Source: an uncultured beta proteobacterium (GTDB taxonomy: Bacteria > Pseudomonadota > Gammaproteobacteria > Burkholderiales > Burkholderiaceae_B). From it: a stretch of DNA of 11,115 nucleotides. Positions 1 through 5,459 of this stretch are shown piece by piece. The position numbers and the translations under genes were made by a program. Below the pieces are notes generated by a model. It made no database searches, had not been told where the DNA came from, and saw only the letters and a program-made list of their open reading frames with translations. The stretch is from positions 1 to 11,115 of the forward strand of contig CAIYCP010000361.1 in assembly GCA_903924715.1 (NCBI GenBank), in the 5' to 3' direction. Positions within the stretch are counted from its first letter, which is position 1; each line of letters begins with the position of its first letter.

Positions 1-1552
1 AATCAATGAAATGGCTGAGAATCTTCCAAGCGATGCCCCGCGTGAGTTAGCGGCATTGCTCAGCGTACATGGCATGTTGCTCAGCGATCCGTTGTTAGCA
101 GACCAAGCGCTCGCGCTCATTGAAGACAAACACTACAACGCCGAATGGGCTCTGACAACGCAAGGGCAAATATTAGGCGAGCAATTTGCGGCGATCGAAG
201 ATGAATACTTGCGTGAGCGCGGCTCGGATGTTCGCCAGGTGATAGAGCGCGTACTGCAAGTGCTCTCTGGTTCGAAGCAGGGCCTTCAGCTCGACCATAC
301 TCAAGATACAGAAGACCACCTCATTGTCGTCGCACATGACATTTCACCCGCAGATATGATTCGCTTGCGTGGTGCGCGGTTTGCAGGGTTTGCAACGGAT
401 TTAGGCGGAGCAACCTCACATACTGCAATCGTGGCGCGTAGCTTGGGCGTGCCGGCGGTCGTCGCGCTGGGGCACATCCGCTCTCTGGTCTCTGACGGTG
501 ATATGGTCGTCGTTGATGGGGCGCACGGAACGGTGCTCGTCAATCCATCGCGTCAGGCACTAGAACAGTATCGACGTCTTCAACAGATTCACCAAGACGA
601 ACGCGCCGAACTTTCCTTGTTAAAGGATGTACCCGCTGAAACGCTTGATGGCATTCATATTTCGCTAGAGGCCAATATCGAGTTGCCGGATGAAGCCGAG
701 TTGGCACTCGCCAACGGTGCGACTGGTATCGGTTTGTTTCGAAGTGAGTTTTTATTTATCGGGCGCAGCGAGCTGCCGACCGAAGAAGAACAGTATCAAG
801 CCTACCTCAGTGTTGTCACGACGATGCAACAAAGACCCGTGACGATTCGCACCTTGGATATTGGTGCAGATAAGTCGCTAGATGGTGAGGCGACGGTCGC
901 GACCAATCCTGCTTTAGGGTTGCGCGCCATTCGTTATTGCTTGGCGCATCCAGATCTGTTTGCAACGCAATTGCGCGCAATTTTGCGAGCCTCGGCCCAT
1001 GGCACTGTTCGGATCTTAATCCCAATGGTGGCGCATATGCACGAGGTGCTTGCGACCCGTGCGGCGATTGCGTCGGCAAAGCGTGAACTCGATGAGCGTG
1101 GCCAAGCTTACGATATCAATATTTTAGTGGGCGCGATGGTAGAGGTGCCTGCTACGGCAATTGCGATCGAACCCTTTGCCGATGCGCTTGATTTTTTATC
1201 GATCGGTACGAATGATTTAATTCAATACACCCTAGCGATTGATCGTGCGGACAATGAAGTTGCTGCGTTGTACGATCCCTTGCATCCTGCGGTGCTGCGA
1301 CTCATTGCAAATACGATTAATGCAGGTGTGCGTGTTGGTAAGCCCGTCTCTGTATGTGGCGAAATGGCCGGAGATCCGCACTTAACGCGTTTGTTGTTAG
1401 GCTTGGGATTAACGCAATTTTCGATGCATGCTCAGCAGTTGCTCGACGTCAAACGCGAAATTCGTCAGGCGCATTCCAATGCGTTGCGGCATAAAGTTGC
1501 TAATGCGCTAAATCGTGCACTCGAAATTGATCCGGCTACGCTGTATCACTAA
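1..1552 (+). CDS. ptsI: Phosphoenolpyruvate-protein phosphotransferase (PTS enzyme I), 5' end missing
   Basis: Enzyme I takes the phosphate of phosphoenolpyruvate onto a histidine and passes it to HPr in the cytoplasm. The reading frame is open to the left edge (three codons precede the first ATG at 11), so that ATG is internal. Numbering from it, the phospho-histidine motif GGATSHTAIVARS places the active His at 137, PEP-binding arginines lie in GLFRSEFLF (R244) and RTLDIGADK (R280), and SVCGEMAGDP holds the active-site Cys449. Spacing between these residues matches E. coli enzyme I (His189, Arg296, Arg332, Cys502), so roughly 50-70 N-terminal residues of the HPr-binding region lie outside the window. 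In Burkholderiales this gene usually follows ptsH and an EIIA-Man gene in a PTS with few sugar permeases and a mostly regulatory role; that context is outside the window. No terminator is visible before ubiK, 37 nt downstream, so read-through is plausible. Confidence 0.96.
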   Translation, partial: INEMAENLPSDAPRELAALLSVHGMLLSDPLLADQALALIEDKHYNAEWALTTQGQILGEQFAAIEDEYLRERGSDVRQVIERVLQVLSGSKQGLQLDHTQDTEDHLIVVAHDISPADMIRLRGARFAGFATDLGGATSHTAIVARSLGVPAVVALGHIRSLVSDGDMVVVDGAHGTVLVNPSRQALEQYRRLQQIHQDERAELSLLKDVPAETLDGIHISLEANIELPDEAELALANGATGIGLFRSEFLFIGRSELPTEEEQYQAYLSVVTTMQQRPVTIRTLDIGADKSLDGEATVATNPALGLRAIRYCLAHPDLFATQLRAILRASAHGTVRILIPMVAHMHEVLATRAAIASAKRELDERGQAYDINILVGAMVEVPATAIAIEPFADALDFLSIGTNDLIQYTLAIDRADNEVAALYDPLHPAVLRLIANTINAGVRVGKPVSVCGEMAGDPHLTRLLLGLGLTQFSMHAQQLLDVKREIRQAHSNALRHKVANALNRALEIDPATLYH

Positions 1553-1589
1553 AGCAACGCCTCGTGCGCCGAGTCGAGAGTAAAATGGT

Positions 1590-1880
1590 ATGTCACAAGT
1601 TTTGATGAGCGAGAACATGATGATTGCAAAAAACGCCTGGTTTGAAGAGTTTCAAAAGAATGTGTCCGAGCTGATTGCACGCAGTCCAGCCGCAGAGATC
1701 GAACGTAACGTCAAAGCCTTCATGGGTCAGGCCTTTAACAAAATGGACCTCGTCACCCGCGATGAGTTTGATATACAAGTTGACATGTTGAAACGCGTGC
1801 AAGAGCGTGCGCAAACGCTTGAGACGCAAATTCAACAACTTGAGCAACGCATCACGCTTCTGGAAAGCGGGCGCTCTTAA
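1590..1880 (+). CDS. ubiK: Ubiquinone biosynthesis accessory factor UbiK family (YqiC/BMFP)
   Basis: UbiK-family proteins are small coiled-coil factors that bind UbiJ and lipids and support the late, soluble steps of aerobic ubiquinone synthesis; members were earlier described as membrane-fusogenic BMFP proteins. The 96-residue product has the family pattern: a short amphipathic N-terminus (WFEEFQKNVSELIARSPAAE), then a hydrophobic helix ending in KMDLVTRDEFDIQ (about residues 52-64), then a heptad-rich coiled coil (about 65-93, VDMLKRVQERAQTLETQ onward). The start is uncertain. ATG 1590 has GAGAG about 9 nt upstream, but relatives usually begin near the MM pair at 1617/1620, which would shorten the protein by 9 or 10 residues. 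It lies between ptsI and comM, all co-oriented. Family assignment is good; the ubiquinone role is inferred from the family. Confidence 0.85.
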   Translation: MSQVLMSENMMIAKNAWFEEFQKNVSELIARSPAAEIERNVKAFMGQAFNKMDLVTRDEFDIQVDMLKRVQERAQTLETQIQQLEQRITLLESGRS

Positions 1881-1890
1881 AGCGGTTGCA

Positions 1891-1936
1891 TTCAAGTATT
1901 GCCTTCAAGGCAACTGCGAGTGCGAGTGCTTCAAGG
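1891..1936 (+). repeat. Three TTCAAG copies at 13/26-nt spacing, one within a palindrome
   Basis: TTCAAG occurs at 1891, 1904 and 1930, separated by 13 and 26 nt; the last two copies extend to TTCAAGG. The middle copy sits in a perfect odd palindrome, TTGCCTT-C-AAGGCAA (1899-1913). A tandem GAGTGC pair lies between copies two and three. The ubiK-comM gap is otherwise without a gene. No T-run follows the palindrome, so it is not a convincing terminator. It may be chance or an operator-like site. Confidence 0.3.
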
Positions 1937-1983
1937 CGCGCAATATGATCCCTCGGTAGGCAGAACTCGGGCTTAACGCCATA

Positions 1984-2003
1984 CTCTAGATTTTTTTAGA
2001 GAG
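1984..2003 (+). promoter_or_regulatory. T-rich hairpin overlapping the comM ribosome binding site
   Basis: CTCTA (1984-1988) can pair with TAGAG (1997-2001) across a loop containing most of a run of seven T. The alternative register pairs ACTCT (1983-1987) with AGAGT (2000-2004). Either pairing covers the purine stretch AGAGAG (1998-2003), which is the only Shine-Dalgarno candidate for the ATG at 2008. This could lower comM translation. The stem is only 5 bp, so the effect is uncertain. Confidence 0.35.
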
Positions 2004-2007
2004 TGCG

Positions 2008-3543
2008 ATGGCCTTAGCTGTTTTGATGAGCCGGTCTCTGTATGGGATGGATGCACCACCGGTTCGGGTAGAAATCCATTTAAGTAACGGGCTCCCCAGT
2101 TTTACCGTGGTTGGTTTGGCAGACGCAGAAGTGCGCGAAAGTCGCGAACGCGTCAGAGCCGCGATCTTGAGCAGTGGGTTTGAATTTCCAACCGGCCGCC
2201 TCACCGTCAATTTATCGCCCGCAGATTTACCGAAAGAATCTGGACGTTTTGATCTACCGATTGCGCTAGGCGTTTTGTTGGTATCAGGTCAAATCGACAT
2301 GCCCGAGCTCAAGCGTAATCCGGATGTCAAAGATTCAGAGGTCACGTTAGCGAAACTGGTTATCGCGGGCGAACTGTCTTTAACGGGCAGGCTCTCGCCA
2401 ATTAAAGGTGCGATTGCGATTGCGTTAGCAGTTGCGCGCAGTCAGCCTGAGATGAGCTTACTGTTGCCAGCGATTAACGCAAGGCAGGTTGCGCGGGTGC
2501 CTGGCTTACGGGTCTTAGGCGCAGATAGTTTGATGGGGGTGGTACAGCACCTCAATGGTCAACAGCGTTTGATCCCGTCTGAGCCGTTGACCAATATCCT
2601 CGCTGTGACTGCTGAGCCGTGTTTATCCGATGTGCGTGGGCAGTTGATGGCACGACGTGCGCTTGAGGTCGCAGCCGCAGGTGGCCATAGTTTGATGTTT
2701 TCGGGTACGCCCGGTGTCGGCAAGACCATGCTGGCCAAACGTTTAGCCGGGATATTGCCTGCGCTGACACAAGATGAATGCTTGGAGGTTGCCTCGGTCT
2801 CTGCGTTCACGGGGGCTCCCGATACGCCGTGGGGTCAGCGGCCATTTCGAGCGCCTCACCATTCGGCCTCAATGGCTGCGATTATTGGGGGTGGAACAAC
2901 GCCCCGAGCCGGCGAGGTGACGCTCGCGCACAAAGGCGTCCTTTTTTTGGATGAGTTTCCTGAGTTTGAACGACGGGTGCGCGAAGCTTTACGCGAACCG
3001 CTTGAAAATCTCTCGGTCTCTATTGCGCGCGCTAAGCTTAAAGTCGAATTTCCGGCAGATTTCCAGCTTTTGGCTGCGATGAATCCCTGCCCATGTGGCT
3101 GGCATGGGCATCCTCAAGGTCGTTGTAAATGCCGTCTAGAGCAGATTGCAGGGTATCAAGATCGGATCTCTGGCCCAGTCATGGATAGAATCGATCTGTT
3201 TGTGGCGCTGACCTTAAACGACGAGCACTGGCTAGAGTTGCCGCCCGGTGAGGCATCTGCTGCGGTACGCAAACGGGTCGAAATCGCCCGTACGACCCAG
3301 TTCAAGCGTCAAAAAACCGTGAATGCGCGGTTGCCTGACGCTGACTTGGATGCGTGTTGTCCTATGACGGCAGATTCCTCAGGGTTGCTTAGCAATGTGA
3401 TCAAGCGGCATCAACTGTCTGCCAGAGCCATTCAGCGAATTCGACGGGTGGCACGCACCTGCGCCGACCTAGATGGCGCTCAACAGATCGATGTATTGCA
3501 TTTTGCCGAGGCATTTCAGTATCGACAACAACTGGCGCAGTAG
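2008..3543 (+). CDS. comM: ComM/YifB family Mg-chelatase-like AAA+ ATPase
   Basis: ComM is a hexameric AAA+ helicase that promotes branch migration when incoming single-stranded DNA is integrated during natural transformation; it acts in the cytoplasm. The 511-residue product has the standard family length (E. coli YifB about 506). The N-terminal ChlI-like domain begins with the typical SRSLYGMDAPPVRVEIHLS and carries GLADAEVRESRERVRAA. The ATPase core has Walker A GTPGVGKT (233-240) and Walker B VLFLDEF (311-317). A four-cysteine motif (NPCPCG ... CKC; Cys361, 363, 373, 375), probably metal-binding, and the C-terminal lid region follow. The start fits family alignments and has AGAGAG just upstream. 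It follows ubiK by 127 nt and is followed by the rpmI leader, where infC would usually be found. The presence of comM does not by itself prove competence, because the gene is widespread in non-transformable species. Confidence 0.95.
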   Translation: MALAVLMSRSLYGMDAPPVRVEIHLSNGLPSFTVVGLADAEVRESRERVRAAILSSGFEFPTGRLTVNLSPADLPKESGRFDLPIALGVLLVSGQIDMPELKRNPDVKDSEVTLAKLVIAGELSLTGRLSPIKGAIAIALAVARSQPEMSLLLPAINARQVARVPGLRVLGADSLMGVVQHLNGQQRLIPSEPLTNILAVTAEPCLSDVRGQLMARRALEVAAAGGHSLMFSGTPGVGKTMLAKRLAGILPALTQDECLEVASVSAFTGAPDTPWGQRPFRAPHHSASMAAIIGGGTTPRAGEVTLAHKGVLFLDEFPEFERRVREALREPLENLSVSIARAKLKVEFPADFQLLAAMNPCPCGWHGHPQGRCKCRLEQIAGYQDRISGPVMDRIDLFVALTLNDEHWLELPPGEASAAVRKRVEIARTTQFKRQKTVNARLPDADLDACCPMTADSSGLLSNVIKRHQLSARAIQRIRRVARTCADLDGAQQIDVLHFAEAFQYRQQLAQ

Positions 3544-3582
3544 GCCAATTCAGGGATGCCTCAAGGCTTTCATAGTACAAAC

Positions 3583-3611
3583 GTGCAAAATCCCAGAATT
3601 TGTCATATAAT
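3583..3611 (+). promoter_or_regulatory. Candidate promoter of rpmI-rplT
   Basis: A perfect TATAAT lies at 3606-3611. With a 17-nt spacer the -35 position is GTGCAA (3583-3588), a poor 3/6 match to TTGACA. Transcription would start near 3618 and give an untranslated leader of about 145 nt before rpmI. A promoter here makes sense because the preceding gene is comM, not a translation gene. The -10 box is clear, the -35 weak. Confidence 0.5.
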
Positions 3612-3646
3612 CAAAGGCTTTCCTGCAAAACCTGCAGAGAAATAAA

Positions 3647-3751
3647 GTGAAGTCAAAAAGTGGATCTTGGGTTAACAAGACTGGCGGTCGATTTGTCTTA
3701 ATCAGCAAATCGAGCAACATGCCAGGCACCTACAGAGCACAATTTAAGTAA
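3647..3751 (+). CDS. Possible 34-codon upstream ORF in the rpmI leader
   Basis: A GTG at 3647 opens a 34-codon frame ending with TAA at 3749-3751, 11 nt before the rpmI ATG. A partial Shine-Dalgarno, AGAGA, sits 6 nt before the GTG. The product is basic and short, with no run of one amino acid that would suggest classical amino-acid attenuation, and I recognise no family. The segment KTGGRFVLIS vaguely recalls the C-terminus of IF3 (K..GR followed by hydrophobics), but this is too weak to call an infC remnant. If translated, ribosomes would run through the hairpin at 3681-3725 and stop beside the rpmI ribosome binding site, so coupling is possible. It may equally be a chance ORF. Confidence 0.25.
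   Translation: MKSKSGSWVNKTGGRFVLISKSSNMPGTYRAQFK
3681..3725 (+). promoter_or_regulatory. Two-tier hairpin in the rpmI leader, candidate L20-type control element
   Basis: The inner stem TCGATTTG (3688-3695) pairs perfectly with CAAATCGA (3706-3713) around the 10-nt loop TCTTAATCAG. The outer stem CTGGC (3681-3685) pairs with GCCAG (3721-3725). Loop bases TCTTA (3696-3700) are complementary to TAAGA in rpmI codons 2-4 (3768-3772), and loop bases TCAG (3702-3705) to CTGA just before the ATG (3758-3761). Both pairings keep antiparallel order, so a pseudoknot enclosing the rpmI start can be drawn. In E. coli, L20 represses rpmI-rplT translation through a long-range pseudoknot at the rpmI start. 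A similar role here is inference. The hairpin is well supported; the loop pairing is short. Confidence 0.5.
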
Positions 3752-3762
3752 CAGGAACTGAA

Positions 3763-3960
3763 ATGCCTAAGATGAAAACCAAGAAAAGTGCTGCAAAGCG
3801 CTTTCAGGTTCGCGGCAGCGGATCGATCAAGCGGGGTCAAGCGTTTAAACGCCACATCCTGACCAAAAAAACCACCAAGACCAAGCGCCAGTTGCGCGGT
3901 TCGGCAGCGGTCGATAAAACCAACGTGGCTTCAGTTAAAGCCATGATGCCTTTCGCTTAA
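3763..3960 (+). CDS. rpmI: 50S ribosomal protein L35
   Basis: L35 is a small, very basic protein of the large ribosomal subunit. The 65-residue product has the family length and start (MPKMKTKKSAAKRFQVRGSG), the central GSIKRGQAFKRHILTKKT stretch, and a C-terminal segment containing VKAMMPFA. AGGA (3753-3756) lies 6 nt upstream of the ATG. The gene is followed after 12 nt by rplT, the conserved partner. Unusually, infC is not the preceding gene. Its translation start lies within reach of the leader hairpin loop and may be the target of autogenous control by L20. Confidence 0.98.
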   Translation: MPKMKTKKSAAKRFQVRGSGSIKRGQAFKRHILTKKTTKTKRQLRGSAAVDKTNVASVKAMMPFA

Positions 3961-3972
3961 CGGAGATAAAAC

Positions 3973-4332
3973 ATGCCTCGCGTAAAACGTGGTGTAACGG
4001 CCCGAGCCCGTCACAAAAAAGTTATTGCTAAAGCCAAAGGCTACCGTGGTCGCCGCGGTAATGTGTTCCGTATTGCCAAGCAAGCAGTTATGCGTGCCGG
4101 TCAATATGCCTATCGCGATCGTCGCAATAAAAAGCGTACATTTCGTGCCCTTTGGATCGCCCGTATCAACGCAGCAGTGCGTGAGCACGGCGTGACATAC
4201 AGCGTATTTATCGCTGGCCTGAAAAAAGCTTCAATCGAGCTTGACCGCAAAGTCTTGGCCGACATGGCCGTTCATGACAAAGCTGGTTTCGCTGCCGTAT
4301 TGAATCAGGCAAAAACAGCGTTGGCTGCCTAA
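3973..4332 (+). CDS. rplT: 50S ribosomal protein L20
   Basis: L20 binds 23S rRNA early and is needed for assembly of the large subunit; in several bacteria it also represses its own operon by binding a leader that mimics its rRNA site. At 119 residues it has the usual length. It opens with PRVKRGVTARARHKKVIAKA, the long basic extension. The globular part carries RDRRNKKRTFRALWIARINAA (about residues 49-69), followed by VTYSVFIAGLKKASIELDRKVLADMA. GGAG lies 8 nt before the ATG, and the 12-nt gap from rpmI implies a shared transcript. A hairpin follows the stop and may end part of the transcription before pheS. Confidence 0.98.
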   Translation: MPRVKRGVTARARHKKVIAKAKGYRGRRGNVFRIAKQAVMRAGQYAYRDRRNKKRTFRALWIARINAAVREHGVTYSVFIAGLKKASIELDRKVLADMAVHDKAGFAAVLNQAKTALAA

Positions 4333-4350
4333 GCACTGAAAAGTTGTATC

Positions 4351-4383
4351 TGCAAACGGGGCCGTTGGGCTCCGTTTGCATTT
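4351..4383 (+). terminator. Rho-independent-like terminator or attenuator between rplT and pheS
   Basis: The left arm 4351-4363 (TGCAAACGGGGCC) pairs over 13 bp, with one G-U, with 4368-4380 (GGCTCCGTTTGCA) around the tetraloop GTTG. Only three T follow (4381-4383), then AAAAG, so it should be leaky. In E. coli a terminator and the pheST attenuator occupy the equivalent gap. No Phe-rich leader peptide is visible here, so classical attenuation is unlikely. Partial termination or an RNA processing site are the likely roles. Confidence 0.6.
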
Positions 4384-4413
4384 AAAAGATGTGATTTCAC
4401 CAAGGTTATAGAA

Positions 4414-5436
4414 ATGGCTGATACGGTCGATGACCTGATTGAACAGGCCCGTGTGCAATTTGCGCAAGCATCAGATGCGGCTGCACTCGAAAATGCGAAG
4501 GCGCGTTTCTTGGGTAAACAGGGTTCGCTCACCGAGCTCATGAAAGGCTTGGGCAAGCTAGATCCCGAAGCCAAGCGTACTGAGGGTGCTCGCATCAATG
4601 CCATCAAGCAGCAGGTTGAAGGCTTATTAAACGCACGCCGAGCCGCAATGGCGCAGGCTGAACTTGATTTGCGCCTGGCGGCAGAAACAATTGATGTGAC
4701 CTTGCCCGGTCGAGGTCACGGAAAAGGTGGTATTCACCCAGTGATCCGTACCTGGCAGCGTGTTGAGGCAATTTTCAGATCGATTGGTTTTGATGTGGCC
4801 GATGGTCCTGAAATCGAAAACGACTGGACCAACTTTACTGCGCTTAATAATCCTGAGAATCATCCTGCACGCTCAATGCAGGATACGTTTTACGTTGACA
4901 TGAACGATGCTCAAGGTTTGCCGCTTTTGTTACGAACCCATACGAGCCCCATGCAAGTGCGTTATGCACGCATGCACAAACCGCCGATTAAAGTGATTGC
5001 GCCAGGTCGCACGTATCGGGTGGATAGCGATGCAACGCATTCACCCATGTTTCATCAGGTCGAAGGTCTTTGGATTGACGAAAATATTTCGTTCGCAGAT
5101 CTAAAAGGTGTGTATACAAACTTTTTACGCTGCTTCTTTGAAACAGATGATCTTGAGTTACGTTTTCGGCCCTCGTTTTTTCCGTTTACCGAACCTTCAG
5201 CCGAAATTGACATGATGTTCACTTCGGGTCCTAACAAAGGGCGCTGGCTTGAGATTTCTGGCTCGGGTCAAGTTCATCCTGATGTGATTCGTAATTTTGG
5301 TCTTGATCCAGAACGGTACATTGGCTTTGCCTTTGGTTCAGGTCTTGAGCGGCTGACAATGTTGCGCTATGGCGTAAATGATTTGCGCCAATTCTTTGAA
5401 GGCGACTTGCGCTTTCTACGACAGTTCAACGATTAA
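4414..5436 (+). CDS. pheS: Phenylalanine--tRNA ligase alpha subunit
   Basis: PheS carries the catalytic site of the (alpha-beta)2 phenylalanyl-tRNA synthetase, which activates phenylalanine and charges tRNA-Phe. The 340-residue protein starts with a coiled-coil arm that contacts tRNA (about residues 1-90). The class II core follows: the motif-1 region around HPVIRTWQRVEAIFRSIGFD (108-127), LLRTHTSPMQ (172-181), the motif-2 segment FHQVEGLW (213-220), the substrate-pocket stretch FFPFTEPSAE (255-264), and motif 3 GSGLERLTMLRYG (308-320). The pocket residue equivalent to E. coli Ala294 is Ala306 in GFAFG, the normal small residue. AAGG lies 8 nt before the ATG. It is followed by pheT after 23 nt. 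It is separated from rplT by the hairpin at 4351-4383. Confidence 0.98.
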   Translation: MADTVDDLIEQARVQFAQASDAAALENAKARFLGKQGSLTELMKGLGKLDPEAKRTEGARINAIKQQVEGLLNARRAAMAQAELDLRLAAETIDVTLPGRGHGKGGIHPVIRTWQRVEAIFRSIGFDVADGPEIENDWTNFTALNNPENHPARSMQDTFYVDMNDAQGLPLLLRTHTSPMQVRYARMHKPPIKVIAPGRTYRVDSDATHSPMFHQVEGLWIDENISFADLKGVYTNFLRCFFETDDLELRFRPSFFPFTEPSAEIDMMFTSGPNKGRWLEISGSGQVHPDVIRNFGLDPERYIGFAFGSGLERLTMLRYGVNDLRQFFEGDLRFLRQFND

Positions 5437-5442
5437 TTTTTA

Positions 5443-5455
5443 AACCGATACGGTT
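5443..5455 (+). other. Short hairpin in the pheS-pheT gap
   Basis: AACCG (5443-5447) and CGGTT (5451-5455) form a 5-bp stem with a 3-nt loop, ending 4 nt before the pheT ATG at 5460. No clear Shine-Dalgarno is visible in this gap, so pheT initiation may depend on coupling to pheS. The hairpin itself could be chance. Confidence 0.3.
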
Positions 5456-5459
5456 CACT

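Noticed and set aside
1593..1895. 100-codon open frame on the minus strand opposite ubiK
   Set aside because: It mirrors the ubiK coding sequence, has no recognisable protein pattern, and the plus-strand frame has clear family features.
3647..3751. infC pseudogene
   Set aside because: Only about ten residues show a loose resemblance to the IF3 C-terminus, and the rest of the gap has no IF3-like sequence, so I do not call a pseudogene.
4333..4413. Leader peptide for pheST attenuation
   Set aside because: The gap holds no ORF with clustered Phe codons; the only short frames have six codons or fewer and contain no Phe.
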